This document shows positions 1 through 27,246 of a stretch of 64,000 bases of DNA, piece after piece. Both the position numbers and the translations under genes were made by a program. The stretch is from positions 12,025,437 to 12,089,436 of the forward strand of contig NC_060958.1 in the NCBI RefSeq assembly GCF_910589235.1. The letters are read 5' to 3'. The DNA is from Vespa crabro (lineage: Eukaryota > Arthropoda > Insecta > Hymenoptera > Vespidae). How positions within the stretch are numbered: the first letter of the stretch is position 1; each line of letters opens with the position of its first letter. A model generated the notes under the pieces. The model was not told the DNA's origin, ran no database searches, and saw only the letters and a list, made by a program, of their open reading frames with translations.

Positions 1-476
1 GAAATCTTCTTTATTTTCTTCCCTTTCGCTTTTCGTCATTTTTTAAGATCGCATGTTTTCCTTCTTCTCATCCGCTCTCATTAAAAAATTTTTAAAATTC
101 CTAAATAGCTGCTTGTGATACGCATACGCAACTCGAAGAAGAATGTATTATATACGCATACGTAGATAGACTCTCGAAGGCATGCACGTTCCCGCGAACG
201 TTCGGATATTAATCTTCATTATATTATTTTCCTCCGCGGATTTAATAACAACGGCCTCTTTCTTCCTTTCGGAAAACTTCATTGGTCGTTTACTTTACGC
301 CATCCTGCAATTTCATTCTTATTAATTCTCGTTTGGGGCGAACCGCAACAACAGCAGCACCAGCTCGCGCTCCGTTCTGCTTCGTATTGTCGATGTGGGA
401 CGAAGAGGAACGAAATAGTCGAGTGAAACCAAGGGAGCGAATTCCTCGATGAAGCTTTCAGCGATTTCTTTGGGAT

Positions 477-479
<3 letters not shown>

Positions 480-529
<50 letters not shown>
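480..529. repeat. (TC)n microsatellite
   Basis: About 24 uninterrupted TC units. Confidence 0.97.
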
Positions 530-530
<1 letters not shown>

Positions 531-709
531 GCGTGTTTTATTTTAAGCGAAAAGAAAAGATTTTTCGCTAACATCAAGAATTTGTCACGAAAACCGAAAG
601 ATGAAAATTATTAAGCCAAGAGAGACAAGTTTCGTCATCGATGACGAGATATTTGCGATGAAAGGAAGAAGAGAAGAGAGGAGAAACGGCACAAAGATTC
701 TGTGTGCCG

Positions 710-713
<4 letters not shown>

Positions 714-744
<31 letters not shown>
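714..744. repeat. (GA)n microsatellite
   Basis: About 15 GA units. Confidence 0.97.
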
Positions 745-747
<3 letters not shown>

Positions 748-896
748 GAGGAGGGGAAACGAGAGAACAGAGATGCACCACCTGGAGGCAATACGAAATT
801 TATCGTCCGTCATAACAAGATGACAAGGATTTCTGAAAGCGCGAAACTACGATATAGTCCCGCTTTAATCTTCCCCATTCTACATTCTACATTCTT

Positions 897-901
<5 letters not shown>

Positions 902-931
<30 letters not shown>
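902..931. repeat. (CT)n microsatellite
   Basis: About 14 CT units. Confidence 0.97.
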
Positions 932-935
<4 letters not shown>

Positions 936-2291
936 GTCTCGCTCGCCCTCTTTATGGAAATTACTCGCGAATGACCCGGCTGTGCACGAAACAAACGTAC
1001 AACTCGAGGGTTCGCCCCGAGGCTGGGTTCCGCGTGACACCTGGCTCCGTTCATTTCCAACGCAAATTCACACATTCGCGAATGCATCTGTCGAAGCCCC
1101 CTCTTCTTCCTCTTCCTTTTCCTCCTACTTGTTCTCCTACGCTCTTCTACGAATCTTCTTAGCATACACCCAAACATCTATGTGGCTTGCTCGCTGACCT
1201 GACGCCATCGTCGTCTAAGATATTATACTCTATATGTGAAATATCCAAATAATTTCAAGTGCGTTAACATAGAATTTTGCTTTTCTAGCTCGCTTAATGC
1301 ATGAAAACATTATACGAATATATTTCCATTTAAATGAGAATTCGATTATCATGAACGAGTCGACGCTTTGTCGGGTAAGACCGATCGATACGAAATTTAC
1401 GAACACACCGCGGTATTCCCTTGGCCGAGGACTTGTATATCACGTCTTTATACTACTTTCAGATTTCGAGATACGATACTGCGATTTAAGCGCGAAATAA
1501 ATCTATAATGACGTCTATTCGGCAAATTATTCAATGTAAATTATTCATTTTAAACGATTATTTTGCAGAGATAAAGAAAAAAGAAAAAAGAATGCAATTA
1601 CGAGAAATGAAAATTGTAACGATACAAGATATATCCTAGTTGTAATCGATCTTTGGTGAAAATCGAAGCGGTACGGTCATGATTTAATAAGTTTCGCCGA
1701 CGTAAAAGCCACTTTTAAAGTACGCGTATCTACTATCTATACGTATCTAATATCTATTCGCGTCAAAAGACAAAAACGTGCGCACATAGTTTCGATACGT
1801 GGTTGAAACTAGGTCCGAGTATCGAATTCCTTTCGCTAATGTGAATGCTGCTGCTTTGATCGGTCATGCCCTCTTATGAAAGAAGTCATTAATATGCAAG
1901 ACATTACGCTTTTAATTAAGAACGAGAGCACTAGCTCGCGTAAACGATATCAATATTACATCCACGAGACAACCTCCTTGTAGAAGAAAATAAAATTCTA
2001 GTCAAGTATGTTACGCGACGATATTTCAAAACGATGAGGGTCGTCATTTTTATATCGAACTCGCGAACAATCGAACCCCGGTGTCTTCGTTAAATGTCCG
2101 TAAGAAGAAGTCAAAAAAGTTGAAAAAATATTTCCAGACGGGATAAAGGATAGTTCGTATCTCCGGGCACGATGTTTAAAAATACGTCGAAGCACGGACG
2201 TCGATTATCCTCTCGCTACGTTAATTCGTCGTTAACCTGCGTTAGAAAGTGCCATTATGTTTATAAAGTGATACCAATTTTCTGTTTGCAG

Positions 2292-16517
<14,226 letters not shown>

Positions 16518-17298
16518 TGATAACGAATCGCGGAGACGATCCGACGATTCGTCCGATTCACAGTCTCTCTTCTCCCCTTCCTCCGTGTTCGTCGTCCGGT
16601 TCCGTCCGGATTAAGCTCGGGCTTTTTTTCCATAAGCCCGAGCGAACGTGTATAGACGAGGAAGAGGAACAAAGCTCGAGAGAGATTCGACGAACGGATC
16701 GAATCGTCGAACAGATCTTTCTTTCTTCCTTCCGGCTTCTCGATATTCTCGATCGGGCGAAGCCCCTGAGACTTTCTCCAATTCTATTACCGTTCGCTCC
16801 GAACGATCACGATTCCTGCCAAAGTTCTACATCGCGAGGAAGCTAGCTCTTCGTACGTCTCGCGATTGCCATACTCGATCCGTTGTAATATTTTTTGCTT
16901 CGAACGGTCGTCGTTGTCGTGTGTCTCTTTTTCGCCCACGCACGCGAGAGAGAGAGAGAGAGAGAGAGGCAGAAGAAAAGTGCAAGCGCGCCAAAAGTGC
17001 TGCGTTTTCATCGAAAGACAATAATATATTTTTAAGCTGATACGATAATTATATGCATAGTATTATATTATATATAATATATGTATATGTATGTACGTAA
17101 CTCGCGCGCGAAATTATTCGAGGAAGAATAAAAGCGCGTCACGCGCATCACGCGCATAAAACGAGCAGAAAGTAAGAATGGGCGAAATAAGCCTTCGACC
17201 GAGATACTCGTATTTAAATATTTACGATAAGCTATGCTAATGCACTTAAAGAGCAAGATAATAACATACAACACTTAACATTGCCAAGACTGAATAAA
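16518..17298 (+). other. Probable agrin 3' UTR with two polyadenylation signals
   Basis: AATAAA occurs at 17127-17132 and 17293-17298 on the + strand, 610 and 776 nt after the stop. A (GA)n array lies at 16947-16968. Longer 3' ends cannot be excluded. Confidence 0.45.
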
Positions 17299-17319
17299 TA
17301 TCGGGACGAAAGAGATCTT

Positions 17320-17325
<6 letters not shown>

Positions 17326-17357
<32 letters not shown>
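17326..17357. repeat. (GA)n microsatellite
   Basis: About 15 GA units just after the second agrin polyadenylation signal. Confidence 0.95.
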
Positions 17358-17360
<3 letters not shown>

Positions 17361-17634
17361 CTAATTTGGTGTTACGTTTGAGTGTTTGATAGAGAGATTT
17401 AATGAATATGGATTTCCAAAAAATAGACGAATGTACTTTAATGGAGCCGTTAATTTATGCCCATAGCCATATATGTACGCGGAAACAAATATGAAAGGAG
17501 CATAGATTCCTTATAAACACGTACAAACGCTGACACACACTTACACGGTCAAGCACACGATGTAACGTACACGCTGTTGTTTTTGGTAGGTGAGGCTTTT
17601 TACAAAATGCGCAGAAAGAATAGATGTATTATAA

Positions 17635-17639
<5 letters not shown>

Positions 17640-17684
<45 letters not shown>

Positions 17685-17750
17685 GTATATATATACTTTA
17701 CGTACCACACACACACACACACACACATCTATTATATATATATATATATA
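17640..17750. repeat. (TA)n and (CA)n arrays
   Basis: TA block, short unique step, about 10 CA units, then TA again. Confidence 0.95.
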
Positions 17751-19140
17751 CCGAGTACATTCCATGTTGCGGTGGATAACACACGTGGTAAGTGAATGCG
17801 CGCGCCTATGCATTAGCAAATGTACTACGACGAAAATGGTGATCCCAAGAAAAACCCCGCTTGCGTGTGTTAATCCAACGATCCGAGCGAAGATATGTGT
17901 GTGCGTGAGCGTGTGCGTGCGATTGATAGATGGAGATATACCATGTCGTATGTGCGTACGCTAGTTCTGTAAATAACCAATATATACGTATTCGGATCGT
18001 TGATTTATCGATTACAAAGCAATGAACGTTTAGAGATGTACAGAATACTGGAACTAAACGAATGTAACGACTTAATAATCGTAACATTTCACGAATTAGC
18101 CTTTACATGCGCACGCGCCGTTTTAATTTATGCGTCAAGCCGATGCGATGTGTTCTTCCGTACCGGGACGAAAACGTCTTAATAACAACGCCTAAGATAA
18201 TTGTTAATCGTCGTTACTTTCTATCGATTAGAAAATACGTAAGCGCGGCTGAACGCACACATTTTCGATTGTTAGCGATCTGGCTCGTTCCCTCTCTGGA
18301 AATATACGAATTTTATCTCGCGCGTCGCACTTCGTTGACGGTGCACGAACGCCTAAGTTCAAACTCTATATCAATAAGGTTCGATACTCTATTTTCGTTG
18401 TACATGCGTTGTACATCTTTTAACGTCCTATCCATCGAATTTTTCATTTCTGCGAAAATACGTAAGCGCGTGCCCGATTTTACGGGCTTACATGAAATCT
18501 ATTGTTAATCGACGTTTACTGTTTTTTACCATTTAAGAATGCGATTGATTATAATTTAAATATTAATAATTGTTATATAGAAGATCGCTCTATAAGAGAT
18601 AATATCTTCGAACGAAAAGTAATAAAATATTGTCTATAATCGTTCAACGATGAAACTTTAACGGATAACGCCTAATGCCAATAAAAAGCTTGAAAAAGGT
18701 TAAAAAGCTTTGGATTTGCGAAGAACGATTCTAGATACGATGATTCTAGTACGTCGAATCGTCATTAAACGTGATCTCGACGAAGTCAACGGTTACGCGC
18801 GAAGAATAAAACGATACTAATCTGATAATTAAGGCACGCGATATCATACCCTTATTACCTGTTTATCGTTATCGCCTGAGAAGAATAAAATATTACTTCT
18901 CGTCAACGTAAGGTACGAATTATCAAGCAATTCCAAAACATATCCCTCTTTTGAGATACGCAAGTATTTACATACATATGTATACAATGTATATCTTCGT
19001 TTACATACAGTACGTACACATATCCTTTCCCATGCATTTCATCGTTGACATATCGAATTAAATGTTTCGTATGGTCCAATAACGAGTCGCTGCGAACGAA
19101 CGAATAACAACGAATGGGGGCGATTGAACGTGAAAAAAGA

Positions 19141-19260
19141 AATATATATATGTATATATGTATGTATATACATATGTATGTATATACATATGTATGTATA
19201 TAGATATGTATGTATATACATATGTATGTATATACATATGTATGTATATATATATATATA
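19141..19260. repeat. AT-rich 16-bp minisatellite
   Basis: Unit ACATATGTATGTATAT repeated about five to six times, with one C-to-G variant, ending in (TA)n. Confidence 0.9.
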
Positions 19261-19975
19261 TTGCGACAGAAGAAAGTGACAATTGAACGATTATCGCTGG
19301 TGTATTCTAACGCGCGTCTGGATATGATCATTAATCGTCTTTTCGTACGAATTCGAGAACGATCGTTGGTCGCGATTCGAGCAACCGTGTGGAAACAAAG
19401 GGAAAAGACCTAACGTAACGAATAACTTTACTGCCAATCTAATTAGAGATTCTGTCTTTTTCTCGGTCATCATGGTGTTGCTCGGATGATTATATGATTA
19501 GATTTCTAAACGAGGAGAAGGAGAAGGATGATAAATGGAAGCTCGAAAGGAAAGAACGAAGAGAGAAGAAAATTATTCGCAAGATGCGCGTTCGCGCTTC
19601 GACTCCTTAAACGGATAAACGTCGCCAAGATATTTTCCTGTGTAAAATATACGCAGCTGGGCACACGAATTTACACAGGATACGAATGCACACGTCTTAA
19701 TTAGTTTTTTTACTTTGGATACCGTCGTTAACGCGCGACCATTTTTGGCGCTACCTTTCCTAAATACTGGAGCTACACTATGTAACAAAGTACACTGTGC
19801 ATTGTAAAGTGATTGTATATACAATTATAAATTATGCGATTACCTTGAAATTTTGGCTCCGGTCATTCCCCTCGCCCCATCTCTTTTTCTCTCTTCCTCC
19901 TCACTCCGTCTATCTATCTCGTTCTCGTTTCTCTTTTCACGGGAGAGAAATACGTACCCAGAGATTTAATATAAA

Positions 19976-19989
19976 TTTATTCATTTATT
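19976..19989 (-). terminator. Polyadenylation signals for costars
   Basis: Two AATAAA hexamers on the minus strand (19981-19976 and 19989-19984), about 250 nt past the stop codon. Confidence 0.5.
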
Positions 19990-20238
19990 TCTAATAATTT
20001 CTTTAGGCGTGTAATATCACATTAAACGAATCGAGTTTACCACAAAATATTTACATCGAATCGCACTCACGCACATCTCTCATACTGGTGTCATTCACAT
20101 TCTGTTACGTACTGAATAATGTTACAGATACAATAAATACAACGGCACGATAGAATAGTAGATTCTCCGATAGGGAATCGATGGAAGGCATCGATTTAAG
20201 GCACCGCGTAGAAATTCGTAAAGGGTGGTGACCGTACA

Positions 20239-20346
20239 TTAACTGATCGGTATATCTTTGGCAATTTCTTGAAGCCGCCTGTTGAAGTCCTCGCGTATCT
20301 CGACGATTGGTTTCACTAGGAATATTGGCACGTCGTCGTCCCTTCT
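20239..20346 (-). CDS. Costars exon 4 (C-terminus, stop)
   Basis: The acceptor on the minus strand is CGTTTCTAG. It encodes R-R-D-D-D-V-P-I-F-L-V-K-P-I-V-E-I and ends K-D-I-P-I-S with TAA at 20241-20239. Confidence 0.93.
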   Translation of the reverse strand, partial: RRDDDVPIFLVKPIVEIREDFNRRLQEIAKDIPIS

Positions 20347-20955
20347 CTAGAAACGATATACATACGAGAATATAAAACATGAGAAATATTTCTTATTGAT
20401 TCTCTCATCTATTAAAGTCATATTTTAATCATACTTTATATTTACTTATTTACCTGGAAAAGGCATTCTCCCTCGAATTTAATCAGACCCTGTTTTCTGG
20501 CTCTTAAAAGAAGACCCACGCATTTGTCGCTTATGTGAGTGTAAATGTTGAAGAGATCGCCGAACGTGATGCCGGTGATATCTGGTTGGTCGCTACATGG
20601 CGTACCATTTTGATAAATGATATTGCATAGCTCCAAAATTTCTCGTAAAATATGCGCGTTAGCTTTGCGACCGCGTATGTCGGAAAGAGATCCCGCGGCT
20701 GGTCTGAAATGAATTTGGACGAATATTTTCGAATAAAACTGATTTTATAGCGAAATTTTATCGTATATCACTTAAATAATTCTCACGCGCTAATTCGTAC
20801 GTATTACGTACCTGCCATATTCCTCTTTCGAGAATTTTGGCTTTTCGATATTCAAGCCGGACGTAAATGGATTTTTCTTCTGTGCGTCTTTGTGCTTGTT
20901 TGCGTATTGGTCGAACATGGCTACTTTGGCCCCCAAGGATTCCTAAAGCCCGATT

Positions 20956-21008
<53 letters not shown>

Positions 21009-21748
21009 AATGAAAATTAATTCGGAGAATTTTCCTTGATCGAAACTTTGGTTAACAATGAAAATACGAATATCATTAATCGATTTGTTAATCGTTAAGC
21101 GCGAAATGGATGAGAATATCGTTACAAGCGGTCGACGATAACAATGGTCAAACGTGACTGAACGCAATAGAAGGGACAAAATAATAAGTAGTATCTATGT
21201 CGTTGGACGATACTTAGGGGGCTTCTAAGCATAAAAACGGCTTCGATGAACTGTATCACGATAGTACGTAACTTTCTATCTTACAAATAACAGAATCGTT
21301 TTTTTATCGTATTAACATAGATAACAACAATTGTTTTTTCATGATTTCTCGAAAGATTTGAAATTTGCTTTTCCATATTTCAACGGAATCACTTATAATA
21401 GAAACGAAAAGAATAAAATGTAAATGAGAAAAAGCATTGTGTGGCAATGTCATCCAACGTAAGCGAGCCTAATCAGTATGGAATGTTGGAAAAAGTCCAA
21501 TCTTCTTCGAAGAACGGTCCGCGAATTGACCGTGACCATAAAAGACATCTCGATGGCATTTTGACAAATTTTCGAATCTATCCTGACTGCTATATGGATT
21601 CGTACGAACGGCACGTGATACTCGCACGAGATTTTTTGCGTTTGTATTTTTTACGATCGAAGGATGGCAAAACGTTGCAACGTTTGCGACAACAATTCTT
21701 TCTATAGACGAATTAATAGAAAAATGTCCTCTTTCTCTCTCTCTCTCT

Positions 21749-21810
<62 letters not shown>

Positions 21811-21981
21811 AGATAAATTTCCTATGACGAACTATATTAGAGTGAGATCTAGGGTTAACGTATTAGATTATACATCAAATATTATAAGTCAGATCGATAT
21901 CCATTCACATTCCGTGTATATGAATTGTTTTAACGTGAGAAAGTAAACAAGAGCGATACTCACGAACATTACCGAAGACAT
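20239..21981 (-). CDS. Costars-family (STARS/ABRA-like) protein, 168 aa
   Basis: The costars domain is the actin-binding, Rho/SRF-signalling C-terminal region of vertebrate STARS (ABRA); short relatives regulate the actin cytoskeleton. Four coding exons on the minus strand join in frame: 21981-21964, 20942-20812, 20703-20454 and 20346-20239 (TAA). Residues 7-50 contain the linker motif N-P-F-T-S-G-L ... E-E-Y-G-R-P. Residues 51-140 form the costars domain, with H-I-L-R-E-I-L-E-L-C, G-I-T-F-G-D-L-F-N-I-Y, C-V-G-L-L-L-R-A-R-K and F-E-G-E-C-L-F-Q. The tail is R-R-D-D-D-V-P-I-F. ATG at 21981 gives M-S-S-V-M-F before the first intron; there is no competing upstream ATG in frame. The gene converges with agrin. 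Confidence 0.93.
20454..20703 (-). CDS. Costars exon 3 (core costars domain)
   Basis: Minus-strand acceptor CATTTCAG, donor GTAAAT. It contains the core motifs TFGDLFNIY and VGLLLRARKQGL that define the family. Confidence 0.94.
20812..20942 (-). CDS. Costars exon 2
   Basis: Minus-strand acceptor GGGCTTTAG, donor GTACGT, phase 0 in and 2 out. It encodes V-A-M-F-D-Q-Y-A-N-K-H and N-P-F-T-S-G-L, ending K-E-E-Y-G-R across the intron. Confidence 0.9.
20956..21006. repeat. (GA)n microsatellite
   Basis: GA array at the acceptor side of costars intron 1. Confidence 0.96.
21727..21806. repeat. (CT)n microsatellite
   Basis: Long CT array with a CCCTCC interruption, within costars intron 1. Confidence 0.96.
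21964..21981 (-). CDS. Costars exon 1 coding part (6 codons)
   Basis: ATG TCT TCG GTA ATG TTC followed by donor GTGAGT. Only six codons precede the roughly 1 kb intron. Phase 0 agrees with exon 2. Confidence 0.8.
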
Positions 21982-22219
21982 GATTAAAGCCGTAGGTAAT
22001 CGTACGAAGAAACGATATATTAATACTGATTTGTAATGATAACGGAATAATAGATTATCAAGTTGTCTGGGAGAGAAGGTTCTTTCGCGATATTCGTACG
22101 TTCGGAAACACTTTGCCGCTAACGTTTCGCGTATTTCTTAGATACTTGATGATTGTATATGAGTACGTAAGCCGGCCGGCGTTTCTCTTATGAATGTGCC
22201 GTCGCGACGTCGTGCGTCT

Positions 22220-22226
22220 TTTTATA
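22220..22226 (-). promoter_or_regulatory. TATA box candidate for costars
   Basis: TATAAAA on the minus strand, about 240 nt upstream of the ATG. A reverse CCAAT (ATTGG on the + strand near 22338) lies further upstream. The predicted start would be near 22190. Confidence 0.4.
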
Positions 22227-22883
22227 AGAAGGAGGCGACGTCAAAAATCTCCCACCGAAGGTAGACCACGGACGCGCGACGAGCCGAAATATTTTCTGCT
22301 TATTCGAGCCAATTCCGTATGAATCCTCGCTTTTTGATTGGCTGCCAGCCGATTCTCTATCTCCGGAAGCGAATGTTTTCTCTATTCAGAGGAACAGAAC
22401 GTGAATTCGATGGATTTCATTCATCTTCTCTCCGTCTCGAATTATTTTTGTTTTTTGCTCGCCCCTCGAGGACGAACTAAATGTTTGTTTTGACGACCGA
22501 GGAATCCGAATTTTGCTCGGAGAATACGAACCATTTCTTTCTTCATCGCCTCTCACCTCGCTTCATCGCCGTCGAGATAATTATACTTTTTTCCCCGAGC
22601 GATTCGACTTTGATCACGCATTTGGTCTTTCGGTCGGCTTTTTTTTCTTCGATTTCTATCAAATTGTCCGTAGACGAGGAAATAATATCACATAAATACG
22701 AATGAATGAGACCGGCATTTCAGGATAATTTGGTCATAATGAAAATTCACACCTATATACATATGTACATATGTGCATAGGAAATTAATGTCTCACGTAT
22801 AAAATAAGGCAGTTGGTTTTTTTTTTCTTAAATTATCGAGGAGCCCATCTCGGTCGCCCGCGTCGACGATCGCTTATATGATT

Positions 22884-22908
22884 TCTCTCTCTCTCTCTCT
22901 CTGTGTGT

Positions 22909-22943
<35 letters not shown>
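22884..22943. repeat. CT-TG-TA compound microsatellite
   Basis: CT, then TG, then TA units in series. Confidence 0.95.
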
Positions 22944-22945
<2 letters not shown>

Positions 22946-25288
22946 ATCACACTGCGACACAAAACTGCGGGAGTTTAGATCGTTACTTCGTAGAGTAATA
23001 AATTAATCCCGGCTAAAACTTAATCCAAGATATCAAAATGGCACTACGAATCTACCTCGGGTTTCTAACGTAAGTACGAATAATTGTGATATATCTAGCT
23101 ACTTTAATGTTACTTGGCAGCGCTGATGCTAGCTCGAAGAAATTTCTTCAAAGAGCACGCTTTTGTCACGTGAAGCTCTCTAAAATCGCAAATTATTCAT
23201 AGAGATGTGAAACGAAAAGAAAGAATCAGCATTCTATGACTTTTCTTCGAAAATTCTCTGTTACGATCTAAATCGATGAGTCACGGCGCGAGTAAAATTA
23301 CTTTACCAAATATCGAGCGCGGTCGAGATAGATTTACATAGATCGGCATTTGTACCGCCACAACCGATATCGATGCGATTATCGATACGATTTGGTATCA
23401 ATTACACCTACATACCTGTATCTATGAGGACCTTCAGAAATGACAATCCTATAAATTGGTCAAATTGTAATATAAACGTGTCGGTTGTCTAATATCAAGC
23501 TTTACGAAATTAATTATAATTTGCGTTGCAAATTAAATCAATGTCCGTTAATTATAAGAATGTTGAGAGTCCTGCGTAGAAAGTGCGGATCGTGCCCGTT
23601 ATAAAAAGACAGTCGAAAGGAGTCGGTTTGTGATTTATAAATTGCCTTTGAATTTTCTCAAAGCGCGAATGCCCGGCCGGAAACACGAAATTAGATATCT
23701 GTTTTACGTCGCGTCCCGGCATCAATGAACGGCTACGTCAGAGACCGTGACGGTGCGATGATGCTTTCTCACTATAATAGTAAATGCAAATTCTTGGGAT
23801 GTGTACGAGTGTGAGTCGTCGTTATAAACTTGTAAGTATGTACGATCGGAGTATCTAAATTTATCCGCTGTTTATGCTTCATTATAAGATGAAGATTTTT
23901 CGATAAACCGATCTCCATCGATTCGGTTAAATTCCTTAACATATATATTTCATCGACGTTTCTCAATTGATTGGCATTTTCCAAATAGAAGGCACAGGCA
24001 TATTTTCAATATCGACAATTAGTAAATTATAGGAAAATAATGTAAGATGGAAGAGAGGGTGTATATCATACGTCGGCCGTCTCCGTTTTAAGACGACGAC
24101 GACGATTCGAGTTCAGAGTCCTTCGAGAGGTAAATGGCCCTTGTGCGTTCTTTCGTTCGCCTTGTCAGCGCGTGCACGAAAAAAGCTCTCATCCCGAAGA
24201 ATGCAATAAAACGAAATCCCTGTGAAACGAGTCGAAGCTAACCTAACGCAACGCACGAGATCAGAGGTCGGCCACGTGCTAACTATAAATAATTCCCGAG
24301 TGCTACTTCGTTCAAAACACTGTGCGGTACGATGGTGGATTCGGTCGTGCCCTCTCTCCACCTCGCCCCATGCTCCTTTAGCGGCGTCCTAGGCTAAGTC
24401 TACCCTACCTCCATGAAGCAGCAGGTGTTTGCATAGAGCATGCAATATTTATTAAGATAAATCTCAGCGATGATCGTTAAACACAAATGAATACTTGTTA
24501 AAACGGAGAAAAGGTTGAATCGAATAAAGTCGATTTTACATTGGCGAGAGGAGGAATCTTTTCTTTAGCTCCGTTGGCACGTAAACACGGAATGTCGGAG
24601 TAATTAATTAAAGGGAATTTGCGTCGATGGAATGACGTAATTGTACCGAACTTCGCTCATAAAATTAAAGAACCGTCCCCAAGTGGAACGACGCAGTTAC
24701 CGCTATATATCGAGAAACAGTTTCAAGTGACGACGAGGAGATGAATAACCATTCCTTATTTTATTTTTCAATACAAATGTACACAGAGATATGCGGGTAC
24801 TCGGTGCGCGTTGAATTGCACCAATTAAAGATAATATGAAATATATTAATATTTCGAGTGTGCCGAGAATGCGACCATTGGAAAAGTGAGAAGCGAACAT
24901 TCCGCGGCTCGTCGCGACGTTTCAAGTGAGGTAGTATAAATAAATAAAGATAAACGACTATCTTCGGTTGGGGACAAGGGCGATACGTGGCGCCTCGTCA
25001 AGGTCACGATTAAAAAAAAGTTGTCGACTTTTGGGTGAACGACTCGACACAGTTAGTTGCTTCTGTTTCTAAGGACAATCGTCGCGAGATACTTAACGTC
25101 CCTGCGACCTTATATAAAGACGTATAATAAAGCTATTCGATCTAATAATTTTTTCTCGCTAATATCGAAGAATTATCTTTCGCCGGTGAAACAAGATTCG
25201 AACTATCATTTCCCATTTCCTGATATATCCTTCGGCCGGCGTCGTAGAAGCTACGTCGTAGATAGCTAACGTGCACAGATATGGAAAT

Positions 25289-25290
<2 letters not shown>

Positions 25291-25342
<52 letters not shown>
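25291..25342. repeat. CT-TG compound microsatellite
   Basis: About 11 CT units then about 13 TG units. Confidence 0.95.
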
Positions 25343-25345
<3 letters not shown>

Positions 25346-27232
25346 ACGATCGGACGTTTCAATGGTCGCACGAAATTCGGCATAATTCATTCATGGGCCC
25401 TCATAAATTTCGTGCTCGGACGAGTCATTGCGCGGAAAGCGTAGATGCGAGGATAAATTTGTGACGCGTCGGCGAACGATTTACGCGAGAGGACTGGCTT
25501 TTCCGTAAATCGACTAAAATATCCGGCTCGGCTAGCCGGAGCCTTGGAAAAATGAAAAGTGAAAGATGAAAGATAAAAAATGAAATACGTGGGCGCGTAC
25601 AAAGGCATCATCGATATTCTTTTCTTTTTCGTTTCGAGAGCGAACAGATGCGTGGCTCGATTTCGTTGTCGCAACGAACGAATTGCCGTTCGTAACTCGC
25701 GATATTGTTCCCATTCGAAAATGTCCATCTATGAAGAGTCGAGTTCCCTTCCTTAAAATAATATCGACGATACGTCAAAGAGGGCCGTCACAGAAATTTC
25801 GGAAGATTCATCGTAACTCGCAGGCGGACACGGAAATCGCTACTACGAATTATTTTCGTTCGCCGCGTATTATTTCTGGCCGCGTGCGTCATGCTTTTGG
25901 ATTCCAAGTTTACTACCACTAATCGTTGATCTTTCGAGCAACAAATCCTTCGATATTTCTCTCGCTTCGTCGATATTCGTTCGGTTTTAGGAGACAAACG
26001 AACGATCGAAATGCCAACCGAGTTTTGACGATACCGTCCATTTTCAGATTGAAGAAATTATCTTGAGTATCGCCATATAAAATATATCCCATCGGACGAC
26101 GAATGGAGTACGCGCGAATGCAATTTTGTAGATTTATCAAGTTTAGTAAAAACGAATCACATTGCCGATCGTTCATCACGTCTACGCGACGGCACGTTTA
26201 TCGATCCTGTAACCCGGGGCCACGTCGAATCCCCGTCCTATCCAATCTCTCCGCTATCGAGAGCAAAATATCATAGAAAAGTGACGTTTTATTTGGCGGT
26301 AGACCTTATAAAATTCAATTCGATGAATAGTTGCATCGCAACAAAATGACTTCTCGAGAGTGAAAGAATGTCGATATCAAGGGATCCTTTTGAGAAGCGA
26401 ACGGAGTGAAACGGGAAATTAATGGTCAAAGTTTAACTCGTTCTAAGATCGGTCGATATTTTCTTGTTACGTCTTAATAGGTACATAGGCGCTTAAGTAT
26501 ATGAATACTCATTAAGTATACATAGGTATATAGAACGAGCCCTATAATATAATGACCTGTCGCGGGATGTATGAGACCGCTGTTATGTATATTCATTCAA
26601 TAATTGCTCGTCCGTTCGATGATTAATGAGGCATTTCACAAAGCCTCGGTTTAGACAAAACATAGCGTAGCGTAAGCGCGTTCTAGGTATGACCATTATG
26701 GGTCGATATACCGTAAAGCGGGAGGACGTTAGGCGAGAGGAGTCCCTTTTCTTTTTTATTTTACCAACGACGACTAACCAAAGTATCAGAGAATTCTAAA
26801 TTTATCGCTGTATTAATGTAATTTATCTATATCCGAAACTTGATTCGATTTAAACAATATCAGCGCTCAATTCAACCTGATTCAATCGAATCATTCGAAC
26901 TGTGTGTGTGCTCAAGTAATTTAACGAAGCCCGATCGGATAATCGATAAAATCAGATATCAAAAGAATAAGGGATGGAATTATCGGAAGCATTCTCTTTA
27001 GCTAGCTATCCTCGCGACTCGAGATTTATCAAACGAAATAGGAAATCTCCATGAGAACGTCAATACGGAACGTTCGATTTTAATTAAACGCGATTTTAAT
27101 TATACGCTTTATTTACGTTAAGCTATTTAGAATTTACAGGAGTTACGGATTTCTCTTTGCGTAGCGTGTCACCTTGTATACGTACGTACATGCATGCGCC
27201 TATATACATCGAAGGAGAGAGAGAGAGAAAGA

Positions 27233-27246
27233 GGGGGGGGGGGGGG
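27233..27246. repeat. Run of 14 G
   Basis: Homopolymer preceded by a GA array. Its length is likely to be error-prone in assemblies. Confidence 0.9.

Larger units (their letters stand above)
1..2291. other. Probable agrin intron; no exon recognised
   Basis: The first recognised agrin exon opens in phase 1 with its acceptor AG at 2290-2291, so an upstream coding exon must lie further left. I see no cysteine-rich module with splice sites in this stretch. It holds three CT/GA microsatellites (near 480, 714 and 902). The open frames at 574-1200 are produced mainly by these repeats (Ser-Leu and Arg-Glu runs) and are not genes. The 5' end of agrin is therefore taken to be outside the window. Confidence 0.6.
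17299..19970. other. Intergenic space between agrin and costars 3' ends
   Basis: No gene recognised. It contains GA (17326), TA/CA (17640-17750) and a 16-bp AT-rich minisatellite (19141-19260). The open frame 18107-18508 shows no domain. Confidence 0.6.
20943..21963 (-). other. Costars intron 1
   Basis: It contains a (GA)n array at 20956-21006 and a (CT)n array at 21727-21806. The + strand open frame at 21441-21707 shows no domain and no splice or promoter support. Confidence 0.7.

Noticed and set aside
19141..19260. CRISPR-like direct repeats
   Set aside because: The units are contiguous and low complexity with no unique spacers; this is a eukaryotic minisatellite.
21441..21707. 88-codon + strand open frame inside costars intron 1
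   Set aside because: No domain recognised and no splice or promoter evidence.
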